This document shows, one piece after another, positions 1-5,648 of a DNA stretch of 7,710 bases. The position numbers and the translations under genes were made by a program. The notes below the pieces were generated by a model that saw nothing but the letters and a program-made list of their open reading frames with translations, had not been told where the DNA came from and did not search any database. This DNA is from JBEGQX01 sp041180805 (GTDB lineage Bacteria; Planctomycetota; Planctomycetia; Gemmatales; Gemmataceae): positions 1 through 7,710 of the forward strand of contig JBEGQX010000325.1 in NCBI GenBank assembly GCA_041180805.1, given 5' to 3'. Position 1 is the first letter of the stretch. Each line of letters begins with the position of its first letter.

Positions 1-190
1 GCCATTCAATTTTGACTGGTTCCTTGGGTGCTTGGGAAAACAACAGCAAGCAGAACAGAAGAATTTGCATCAGATACTCCAATTGAAAAGGAAGGACATT
101 TATTCTCCCCGCTTGTGTATCGTAAAGCAAGAAGGATTGGTTTCTCTGGATTCTGGGTGATGTTCTGGTTTATGATTTCCTCAATTATTA

Positions 191-196
191 AAGGAG
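191..196 (+). promoter_or_regulatory. Ribosome binding site of the DUF4337 gene
   Basis: AAGGAG lies 6 nt before the ATG at 203. It is a strong Shine-Dalgarno sequence at good spacing. It supports 203 as the start rather than the GTG-initiated frame that overlaps it from position 28. Confidence 0.75.
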
Positions 197-202
197 TAAA
201 TC

Positions 203-796
203 ATGGTGGAACCGATCGAGATTCCCGAAAAGAAGGAAAATTCGAACAACCCTTTGGACACTTGCGTTGGCCTGATGGTGGTGCTGATTGCCACCTTTAT
301 AGGCATTTGCAATGTGAAGGATGACAATATCGTCCAGCAGATGCAACTTAAACAGATGGATCGCAATGACAACTGGGCTTGGTTTCAGGCACGCAACATT
401 CGTCAGGGCGTGTATGAAGGTACTGCCGCCACGCTGAGTGTTCCCTTTCCCGGCGAAAATGAGGAGATCAAAAAGCTAAGGGAAGCCCGAGCCGAGGAAT
501 ATCGCAAAAAGGCAGAATCCCAGGAGAAGAAAGCCGAGAAACAAAAGGCAGATGCGGAGCAGGCTAACGAGGAATATGAAAAGCTGAACGACAAGGATGA
601 TCAATTTGACCTTTGTGATGCGGCACTGGCATTAAGCCTTGCCATGATGGGTGTTACCGCGTTGACAAAAAGGTGGTGGCTTTTCTATGTGTCATTGATT
701 CCAGCAACATTTGGCTTGTTCATGGGTTTGGCAGGTTTTATTGGCTGGAATACCAATTTTCACCTCATCAGGCAATTGATCAAGGCGCTGTCCTAG
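203..796 (+). CDS. DUF4337 family membrane protein
   Basis: This 197-residue protein matches the layout of the DUF4337 family, whose function is unknown. Residues 1-19 are a short hydrophilic N-terminus. A first membrane segment spans about 20-37 (Val/Leu/Ile rich). The family-typical segment NWAWFQARNIRQGVYE is at 57-72. A highly charged, heptad-like helix at about 86-131 (Glu/Lys/Ala rich) should form a coiled coil. Two further membrane segments are at about 138-154 and 158-181. The expected arrangement is an inner-membrane protein with a soluble coiled-coil hairpin between TM1 and TM2. The start is fixed by AAGGAG 6 nt upstream. The gene stands alone and converges on the cotH-like gene, with 17 nt between the stops and no obvious terminator hairpin in that gap. 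The family assignment rests on recalled sequence pattern; the role is unknown. Confidence 0.85.
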   Translation: MVEPIEIPEKKENSNNPLDTCVGLMVVLIATFIGICNVKDDNIVQQMQLKQMDRNDNWAWFQARNIRQGVYEGTAATLSVPFPGENEEIKKLREARAEEYRKKAESQEKKAEKQKADAEQANEEYEKLNDKDDQFDLCDAALALSLAMMGVTALTKRWWLFYVSLIPATFGLFMGLAGFIGWNTNFHLIRQLIKALS

Positions 797-813
797 ATAA
801 AACATGGATTTTT

Positions 814-2364
814 TCAGGGCTTGGTATCCAGCCTAACCAGTTTAATGCTGGTGACATCGAAGTAGGCATCTCCTGATTGGGCGCGCATTTCCAAAACCAA
901 GACCAAATCGCGTGGTTCTTTGATGGATATTTCCATGGAGATGGTTTTCCAATCGGTGCTGCCTGAAATGTAATTGTGCCTTTCGCCGCCCGAGATACGC
1001 ACCCCCACCCCGGAGTTACCCTCACTGCGTGGCTTCACATCCACCGCTTTGGCCAGAGCTTCGACGCGATATTTCCCTGGCTCCATGGCCATGGGTTTGC
1101 GCCAGCTTGCCACGGAGTCCGCACTGGTTTTGAGGTGCAGGCAGGTTCTTTGGTCTATGGTGGATTGCAGATGCAGCGATGGGCCTGATTCCAAGGCAGG
1201 TTTCCAGTCGGTGAGAAGGATTGTGTTGTCCGGCCCAAATTTCGGCGGAGCCTGGGGCATCTCACGCAGCATTTTTTCCACGGTCTCTTTGCGTGCCACG
1301 ATTCGGCGCTTCATGTCCTCGGCGCCACCCTTGATATCACGCACCGGTTTCAACTTGGCTGTGATCTCGTCGATCCGTTTGTTCGCATCATAAGGCCTGA
1401 AATGCTGGAAATAGACTTTTCGCAGGGTGTCTTGGTAACGCCATTTCATGCCGGGGCATTGCATAAGCTGGTTGGAAACCATGCAACCCATGCCGAAGAT
1501 ATCGAAGTTGGGGTCGTTGAACATCTGGTCCATGCCCCAGGGAAGGAACACTGCGCGGTTCTCACGGGATGGATCAAAATAAATCCGGTAGTTGTTGCGG
1601 TTGCGTACATAGCCATCCCAATGGCAGGTTAAAAGTTCCATGGCGGCAAATGTCCAAAACTGATCCACGTCGATCAGTTTTTCCACAGAGGCCAGCCTTT
1701 TGTTCATATCCGGTTCCCTGAGTGCCGCGGTTAGCGCTTTCAGGGGTGCCTGGTCATCCTTTTGGCCTTTTTTGCCGGAGATGAACTTTTTGGCCCCGTC
1801 AATGTCTGCGCAAAACCCACCATCGTAGAGATTACCCGTTGCATCTTTGAAATTGCGTTTCAGGAAATCCTTGTCGAGGCCTTCCACCAGTAAGTAAAGT
1901 CCCAAATCGCGATTGTTCAGCTTTACCAGCGCATGAGTAGCGCGTCCTGCTGGAATCCCCGCACTACGAAAAATATCCCTGCAAAGGATCTCATGCAGAT
2001 AAGTGCCATCCTGCACGGAATTGTTCAGGTGGATTTTATCCATGCCAAAGAATTTCTGGCCATCCTTGAATTTGTCGAAGTTAAGAGTGAGTGCCGGGTT
2101 TTGATCCAGGGGACGATAACTGCCAGCAGCGCCCTTGAGGTGAATGCCGACTTTTTTGTATGTTCCCACGCCTTCGATGTTTACCGTGCAAGGCACATAG
2201 GAACGATCTGCCATGCGTAACATTTGCAGTTCCTTGGGCTCAATCTCAATGGAGATTTTTGGAATAGCCTGGGATGCAAAGAATTCAATCGATGAGTCTA
2301 CCCGGGCAGGCTTCGCTTCTGCCTGAGCGAATAGGTTCAAGATGAGAATGCAGGTTTTCAACAT
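814..2364 (-). CDS. Secreted CotH-family kinase homolog with C-terminal jelly-roll-like domain
   Basis: A 516-residue protein. Residues 1-17 look like a short Sec signal peptide (MLKTCILILN..., cleavage near AQA/AEA). The CotH kinase-like domain covers about 35-370. It contains HLKGAAGSYR (75-84), the lNxRDLGLYLLVEGLDKDFL block (about 149-168), HWDGYVRNRNNYRIY (248-262) and FLPWGMDQMF (273-282). In CotH proteins the Asp of the HWDGY-type motif (D250 here), the following Asn (N258) and the metal-binding Asp in the PWxxD motif (D279) form the atypical kinase site. Here the usual PWDLD reads PWGMD, so the first Asp is Gly; related planctomycete proteins often show a similar HGMD form. Residues about 380-512 look like a beta-sandwich of carbohydrate-binding type (repeated alternating strands, DWKTISMEISI, GDAYFDV). 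CotH itself is a spore-coat protein kinase in Bacillus; the substrate here is unknown. The start has only a weak GGAA-type ribosome site. The gene diverges from the SGNH esterase gene. Confidence 0.85.
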   Translation of the reverse strand: MLKTCILILNLFAQAEAKPARVDSSIEFFASQAIPKISIEIEPKELQMLRMADRSYVPCTVNIEGVGTYKKVGIHLKGAAGSYRPLDQNPALTLNFDKFKDGQKFFGMDKIHLNNSVQDGTYLHEILCRDIFRSAGIPAGRATHALVKLNNRDLGLYLLVEGLDKDFLKRNFKDATGNLYDGGFCADIDGAKKFISGKKGQKDDQAPLKALTAALREPDMNKRLASVEKLIDVDQFWTFAAMELLTCHWDGYVRNRNNYRIYFDPSRENRAVFLPWGMDQMFNDPNFDIFGMGCMVSNQLMQCPGMKWRYQDTLRKVYFQHFRPYDANKRIDEITAKLKPVRDIKGGAEDMKRRIVARKETVEKMLREMPQAPPKFGPDNTILLTDWKPALESGPSLHLQSTIDQRTCLHLKTSADSVASWRKPMAMEPGKYRVEALAKAVDVKPRSEGNSGVGVRISGGERHNYISGSTDWKTISMEISIKEPRDLVLVLEMRAQSGDAYFDVTSIKLVRLDTKP

Positions 2365-2439
2365 GATATATTCCGTGAACTATCTTATGTTGGTTGTTTT
2401 TGGCCCCTCAGTCAAGTTATTAAGCATATGGGTGAACAC
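2365..2439. promoter_or_regulatory. Divergent intergenic region between cotH-like and SGNH genes
   Basis: This short AT-rich gap must hold the promoters of both divergent genes, because each is the first gene of its unit. On the minus strand TTGACT (complement of 2410-2415) resembles a -35 box, but no good -10 follows at 17 nt (CAACAT). On the plus strand TATTAA at 2418-2423 resembles a -10 box with TTGTTT (2394-2399) 18 nt upstream. Both are weak matches, so only the region is claimed and not exact boxes. Confidence 0.35.
2431..2435 (+). promoter_or_regulatory. Ribosome binding site deciding the SGNH start
   Basis: GGTGA lies 4 nt before the ATG at 2440. The upstream in-frame ATG at 2428 has no Shine-Dalgarno-like sequence before it. 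The downstream start also gives a normal signal peptide beginning MKTR. Confidence 0.4.
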
Positions 2440-3129
2440 ATGAAGACCAGGTTGCTGACTGTTTTGACAACAATAATCCTTACTACCGCGCTGATGGCAT
2501 TTCAGGGTGCAACGCCGGTGACCATTGTTACTTTGGGCGATTCCATCACCAAGGGCTGGCGACCCGGAGTTGCAAAAGAGGAAACTTTCAGCGCTGTTTT
2601 GGAAAAGTTACTGGCCGGCAAGGCCCAGGTGATTAATGTGGGAATCGGTGGTGAACGCACCGATCAGGCTCTTAACCGATTTGAAAAAGATGTTGCAGCC
2701 AGAAAGCCTGCGATTGTCACCATTATGTATGGCGCAAATGACAGCTATATTGACAAAGGCAAGGATCAACCACGCCTTTCCAAGGAACAGTTTGAAGCCA
2801 ACCTGAACAAACTTTTAGAGCAATGTAAAAAAGCGGGGATCAAACCCATTTTGATGACTTCCAATACCTATGGCAGAACCCCAACAAAAAATGGCGCTGG
2901 AAACAACCCCAACGATCTGCTGGCCCAGTACATGGAGACAACGCGCAAGGTAGCCAAACAGACAGGAACACCGCTGGTGGACCATTTTGATTTCTGGACC
3001 ACCAAGGACAAAGGTGGAACCGACATCGGCAAATGGACAACCGACCAGTTACACCCCAACGCGGCCGGCCACCAGACGATGGCGGAGTTAATCTTGCCCG
3101 TGGTTCTGGAAGTGATAGGTAAGAAGTGA
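2440..3129 (+). CDS. Secreted SGNH/GDSL-type esterase or lipase
   Basis: This 229-residue protein (233 if the ATG at 2428 is used) is an SGNH-fold hydrolase. Numbering from the ATG at 2440, residues 1-20 form a Sec signal peptide (MKTRLL, hydrophobic core, ALMA). Block I is VTLGDSITKGW with nucleophile Ser35. Block II is NVGIGGERT with oxyanion Gly70. Block III is MYGANDS with Asn100. Block V is DQLHP with catalytic Asp202 and His205. All four hallmark residues are present, so it should be an active ester hydrolase outside the cytoplasm. In this family the usual substrates are acyl or acetyl esters of polysaccharides, lipids or sialic acids; the substrate here cannot be told. Length is typical. 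It diverges from the cotH-like gene and is followed by a strong terminator, so it is likely monocistronic. Confidence 0.93.
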   Translation: MKTRLLTVLTTIILTTALMAFQGATPVTIVTLGDSITKGWRPGVAKEETFSAVLEKLLAGKAQVINVGIGGERTDQALNRFEKDVAARKPAIVTIMYGANDSYIDKGKDQPRLSKEQFEANLNKLLEQCKKAGIKPILMTSNTYGRTPTKNGAGNNPNDLLAQYMETTRKVAKQTGTPLVDHFDFWTTKDKGGTDIGKWTTDQLHPNAAGHQTMAELILPVVLEVIGKK

Positions 3130-3150
3130 TTTGATGCTTGAAACAAAATA

Positions 3151-3186
3151 ACCCCCTGTGATTTTCACCACAGGGGGTTTTGTTTT
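3151..3186. terminator. Bidirectional intrinsic terminator
   Basis: A perfect 10-bp stem, ACCCCCTGTG (3151-3160) with CACAGGGGGT (3169-3178), closes an 8-nt loop. On the plus strand it runs into TTTTGTTTT, a good U-tract for the SGNH gene. On the minus strand the stem is followed by TATTTTGTTT, so it can also stop the DUF1080 operon, whose last gene ends at 3185. It lies between two convergent genes as expected for a shared terminator. Confidence 0.93.
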
Positions 3187-4045
3187 ACTTGTTCTTTTTC
3201 TTGGCGTTATCGATGTAAGCCTGTTCTCGCTTGACGATATCTTCCGGGACCTTGCCCGGCGTAACGGGTGAGCGATCAAGCTGGTCGGAATCCTTTAGTT
3301 CGCGAAGTTTAATGCTGCGAAACCAAACCGGGTCGCCATGATCCTGGATATGAAGATTGAATCCGCGGGCGTCAAGGTTTGCACCACGGTATTTAAGCAG
3401 TTCCACTTCCCAGGCATACTTGGGATCCTTGTAATCAAAGTCAATTACCTTCACACCGTTAAGCCAGTGCTGGATCACAGTTCCCTTGCAGACCACTTTG
3501 CCGGTATTCCATTCTCCCACGGGTTTCGTGGCATCCTTGGCGGGTGGCATACAGAAATAAAGCGATGCTGCGCTGGTTCTGGGATTCTTGCCATCGTTAT
3601 GCACTTTGTTGTCAAGGATCTGGTATTCGTACTGGCCGGGGCGGTAGTAGATGCCGCTGTTGGAACCCTTGGCCACCTTCCATTCAAAGGCCAGTTCGAA
3701 ATTATCGGGTATTTTTTTTGCGGTGAAAGTAATACCACCACCCTTATCTTTGCGGGCAATGGCACCATCTTCCACAATCCAGTTTCCTTTGTTGTCCCAA
3801 CCTTGATAGTCCTTGCCATTGAAAAGTAGTTCAAACCCCTGGGATTTTTCATGGGTGGAAAGGGTGTTGGGTGAACTCGCTTCCACTTGTTTGCTTGATT
3901 GCGCTTGTTCCTGAACTACCTCCCCTTTGTTTCTGCCACGGTTTAGCAGTTTTTTAAGGGGGCCGTCCCTGCCTTCGGCGGGAAACAATGCCGCCAGGCC
4001 TAGAGTTGCAACTCCTGCCAGGGAAAATACGAATGATGATCTCAT
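3185..4045 (-). CDS. Secreted DUF1080 (3-keto-disaccharide hydrolase domain) protein
   Basis: A 286-residue exported protein. Residues 1-25 are a signal peptide (MRSS, hydrophobic core, FPAEG). Residues about 26-68 are a basic then polar low-complexity linker (KKLLNRGRNK, then Gln/Ser-rich). The DUF1080 domain, a concanavalin-like beta sandwich, fills about 70-250. Its hallmarks are FELLFNGKDYQGW (71-83), FELAFEWKV (116-124), SNSGIYYR (128-135), YEYQILDN (139-146), GEWN (177-180), HWLNGVKV (193-200) and HIQDHGDPVWFRSIKL (232-247). Some members of this family hydrolyse 3-keto-glycosides, and the family is much expanded in planctomycetes. The exact substrate here is unknown. A C-terminal extension (about 251-286) ends in a Lys-rich tail, AKKKNK. 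It is the second gene after Dabb, with a 21-nt gap and its own AGGAAA ribosome site 7 nt before the ATG. Confidence 0.92.
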   Translation of the reverse strand: MRSSFVFSLAGVATLGLAALFPAEGRDGPLKKLLNRGRNKGEVVQEQAQSSKQVEASSPNTLSTHEKSQGFELLFNGKDYQGWDNKGNWIVEDGAIARKDKGGGITFTAKKIPDNFELAFEWKVAKGSNSGIYYRPGQYEYQILDNKVHNDGKNPRTSAASLYFCMPPAKDATKPVGEWNTGKVVCKGTVIQHWLNGVKVIDFDYKDPKYAWEVELLKYRGANLDARGFNLHIQDHGDPVWFRSIKLRELKDSDQLDRSPVTPGKVPEDIVKREQAYIDNAKKKNK

Positions 4046-4066
4046 GGTTTTATTTCCTTTGCAAAA

Positions 4067-4477
4067 TTACTTGGATACGTAGGAATCAAAAACGCGAACG
4101 CTCTTCCAAAGAGCCTTGTTTTTATCAATAAATTCAAGGTGGCGTGGAGCATCCTGGTATTTATCGTGAGCAGCTTTGTCCTTGAAGACAATATGAAGGG
4201 CGACATCAAAACCAAGGTCGTTGACTTCTCTCTTAAGGTCTTCGCAAAGTACTCCGGCACTATAGAAAGCTTCACCCGGGTGGCCTTTCAAGTACTTATG
4301 GCAAGCTTCCACTAATTTCTTTTTGTTATCCGGGGTGTTTTCCTTGAGAGTGAAAAATACATCGTGGGATAGCATCTGGGCTTTTTCGTCAGCAGCCTGG
4401 GTGGTGCGTAAATTATTGGATGCCAGTGCCGCAACCAGAAAACCACCCACAAAACCTGCCAATATCCACTTTTTCAT
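4067..4477 (-). CDS. Exported Dabb (stress-responsive alpha/beta barrel) domain protein
   Basis: A 136-residue protein. Residues 1-29 form a signal peptide or N-terminal anchor (MKKW, hydrophobic to about 19, then TTQAAD). Residues about 37-133 match the Dabb ferredoxin-like domain. The pattern seen is HDVFFTLK (38-45), a helix with KKLVEACHKYL, the FDVALHIVFKD strand (90-100) and the HDKYQDAPRHLEFID segment (104-118) that corresponds to the usual YqxHPxH motif, with PRH in place of HPxH. A closing VRVFDSY strand follows. Dabb proteins form dimeric barrels. Some have aromatic-ring or polyketide cyclase-like activity and many have no known role. It leads a two-gene unit with DUF1080, which suggests a joint periplasmic job, but no reaction can be assigned. 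The start is fixed by AAGGAGG 8 nt upstream. Confidence 0.9.
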   Translation of the reverse strand: MKKWILAGFVGGFLVAALASNNLRTTQAADEKAQMLSHDVFFTLKENTPDNKKKLVEACHKYLKGHPGEAFYSAGVLCEDLKREVNDLGFDVALHIVFKDKAAHDKYQDAPRHLEFIDKNKALWKSVRVFDSYVSK

Positions 4478-4485
4478 CCTGAATT

Positions 4486-4492
4486 CCTCCTT
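4486..4492 (-). promoter_or_regulatory. Strong ribosome binding site of the Dabb gene
   Basis: On the minus strand AAGGAGG stands 8 nt before the ATG whose complement ends at 4477. It is a near-perfect Shine-Dalgarno sequence, so this operon is probably well translated. Confidence 0.8.
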
Positions 4493-4506
4493 AAGGGGTT
4501 AAAAGC

Positions 4507-4532
4507 CTCTTGAATGGTCCAACACCCAAGAG
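4507..4532. repeat. Short inverted repeat in divergent promoter region
   Basis: CTCTTG (4507-4512) and CAAGAG (4527-4532) form a perfect 6-bp inverted repeat with a 14-nt spacer. It lies between the Dabb gene and the repeat-protein gene. It overlaps a candidate sigma70-like promoter for the plus-strand gene. It could be an operator or a hairpin in the Dabb leader, or chance. Confidence 0.3.
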
Positions 4533-4539
4533 TTATTCT
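4510..4539 (+). promoter_or_regulatory. Candidate sigma70-like promoter for the 20-residue-repeat gene
   Basis: TTGAAT (4510-4515) and TATTCT (4534-4539) are separated by 18 nt. Each matches four of six consensus bases. It would give a leader of about 70 nt before the ATG at 4618. Planctomycete promoters are poorly conserved, so this is tentative. Confidence 0.3.
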
Positions 4540-4603
4540 TAATCATGGATTTTTAGAAATAATTGGCCCAAGTCAACGAATAACTTGCAAGCATCGCTTT
4601 TTT

Positions 4604-4609
4604 AAGGAA
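4604..4609 (+). promoter_or_regulatory. Ribosome binding site deciding the repeat-protein start
   Basis: AAGGAA (4604-4609) is 8 nt before the ATG at 4618. It directly abuts the in-frame ATG at 4609, so that codon cannot use it. The downstream ATG is preferred. An in-frame TAA at 4603-4605 rules out any start further upstream. Confidence 0.65.
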
Positions 4610-4617
4610 TGTCGCCC

Positions 4618-5124
4618 ATGAATTTTTGCGCAGCTTTTCTTGCCACCTTAAGTTTTATCGCAACCGCGAATGATAATTCCGGGGGCCTCGATGAGCAAGC
4701 CAGGCAGGCAGCCGCTGTAGGCCTTTTGACCGGTCATCAGCCAACCACGGTACGGGATGGCCTTGGCAGAACCTCCCTGCGTATTGATTGGCATGGCGAT
4801 AACGCCACCTTCAAGGATGAACTGGGTAGAACCGTTGGAAAGGCCACCAAGAGTGGCAACAACATCCGGTTCTCGGACGGTCTGGGTAGAAGTGACGGCC
4901 ATGCAAATGTCGACAAAGATAAGGTGACTTTTTACGACAGCCTGGGTCGCAGGCAGGGTGAAGCCACACGAAGTGGCAGCGATATTCGTTTTCGTGATTC
5001 GTTGGGTCGCAGCAGTGGAAGCGCGAGTACTTCGGGTAGCTCGGTAAGGTTTCAAGATTCCCTGGGAAGAAGTTCGGGCTCTGCTTCCACAACCACTAAA
5101 AAAGATCCCAAGAAGAAAAAGTAA
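4618..5124 (+). CDS. Exported protein of six 20-residue D-x-L-G-R repeats, function unknown
   Basis: A 168-residue protein that I cannot assign to a named family. Residues 1-18 look like a signal peptide (hydrophobic, ending IATA) with no basic residue at its N-terminus, which is unusual. A short region (19-46) precedes tandem repeats. Each repeat is 20 residues, starting at D47, D67, D87, D107, D127 and D147, with no insertion or deletion. The consensus is D-x-L-G-R-x-x-G-x-A-x-x-x-G-x-x-[IV]-R-F-x. The first unit is the most divergent and the sixth breaks off into a basic tail, KKDPKKKK. Each unit alternates two short beta strands with two Gly turns, so a beta-hairpin meander or solenoid is likely (inference). 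The motif distantly recalls YD/RHS and WG-type repeats. The Lys tail may bind an anionic surface. The gene is flanked by divergent Dabb and a convergent NTF2-like gene. Confidence 0.8.
   Translation: MNFCAAFLATLSFIATANDNSGGLDEQARQAAAVGLLTGHQPTTVRDGLGRTSLRIDWHGDNATFKDELGRTVGKATKSGNNIRFSDGLGRSDGHANVDKDKVTFYDSLGRRQGEATRSGSDIRFRDSLGRSSGSASTSGSSVRFQDSLGRSSGSASTTTKKDPKKKK
4756..5115 (+). repeat. Six tandem 60-bp coding repeats
   Basis: The 60-bp units begin at 4756, 4816, 4876, 4936, 4996 and 5056, each with a GAT or GAC Asp codon, followed two codons later by Leu-Gly-Arg. The period is exact at protein level, but the DNA of the units differs widely through synonymous changes. The sixth unit is only about 60 percent repeat-like and ends in the Lys-rich tail. 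Confidence 0.9.
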
Positions 5125-5125
5125 C

Positions 5126-5554
5126 CTATTCCTTGACGAACGAGGAATGTTCCGCGAGGAGTTTCCATTGGTTCTTTTCCCTGACCCATACATCGGTATA
5201 TAAGGTAGTTTCGGAGAAAAGTTTGCCAGACCTGGTGCCTTTAGTGCGCACCTTTCCAGTTTCTATGGCGGTATTTTCAAGAATCCTTAATTCCACGCCT
5301 GTGGTTTCAAAAGCTTCATACTTTGTATCCTGCCTGGCAAGGTTTGCGAGCATATCCTTCTTTTTTAAGATTTTTCCGGATGCTGTTGTAAGAATGAAAT
5401 TGTCCGCCAAAATTCCATCCAGGGCGGGTGCATCTTTGTTCTTTAGCGCTTTCTCATAAATCGATATGGCTGCTTCCACATCCTTTTTAAGAGGTTCCCC
5501 GGGATTCCCGGCCAATATGAACAATCCCGCAATAACGGTAAAAATAAGATTCAT
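5126..5554 (-). CDS. Exported NTF2-like (SnoaL/DUF4440-type) protein
   Basis: A 142-residue protein. Residues 1-15 form a hydrophobic signal segment (MNLIFTVIAG..., ending ILAG) without basic residues at the N-terminus. Residues about 22-140 fit the NTF2-like cone fold of the DUF4440/SnoaL group. It has an N-terminal helix (KKDVEAAISIYEKALKNKD), LDGILADNFILTTASGKILKKKDML, then strands ending in the typical DVWVREKNQWKLLAEHSS (121-138). In this group the last strand pattern W-K-L-x-x-x-H closes the pocket. Members are enzymes (isomerases, cyclases) or ligand-binding proteins; nothing here fixes the ligand. The start is set by GGAGGAA 8 nt upstream. The same frame stays open far upstream, antisense to the SDR gene, but the ribosome site and signal peptide favour this start. 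Its stop is 1 nt from the stop of the repeat-protein gene. Confidence 0.85.
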   Translation of the reverse strand: MNLIFTVIAGLFILAGNPGEPLKKDVEAAISIYEKALKNKDAPALDGILADNFILTTASGKILKKKDMLANLARQDTKYEAFETTGVELRILENTAIETGKVRTKGTRSGKLFSETTLYTDVWVREKNQWKLLAEHSSFVKE

Positions 5555-5562
5555 TATCAGGG

Positions 5563-5569
5563 TTCCTCC
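5563..5569 (-). promoter_or_regulatory. Ribosome binding site deciding the NTF2-like start
   Basis: On the minus strand GGAGGAA lies 8 nt before the ATG whose complement is 5552-5554. It marks this ATG as the true start inside a much longer open frame. Confidence 0.75.
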
Positions 5570-5648
5570 GGTGCATTGATCTCCATGAAACAATAGAATC
5601 ATTTTAAGGAATTCAACCGTATTGATTCTGAATCGAAAGCATTTCGTT

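Noticed and set aside
2..160. Open plus-strand frame from the left edge to a TGA at 158-160, possibly the 3' end of an upstream gene
   Set aside because: About 52 Gln/Lys/Leu-rich codons with no start in the window and no recognisable motif; chance cannot be excluded.
28..324. A GTG-initiated open frame of 98 codons at the left end
   Set aside because: It overlaps the well supported DUF4337 gene in another frame, lacks a ribosome site, and its protein has no recognisable pattern.
974..2220. Several plus-strand open frames inside the cotH-like gene
   Set aside because: They are antisense shadows of a gene with clear family motifs.
4756..5115. CRISPR-like array suggested by the 60-bp period
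   Set aside because: The units are coding repeats conserved in protein but not in DNA, with no identical direct repeats or unique spacers.
4648..5193. Long minus-strand open frame opposite the repeat-protein gene
   Set aside because: It is a mirror of the repeat coding bias; its protein has no sensible composition and no ribosome site, and it overlaps two better genes.
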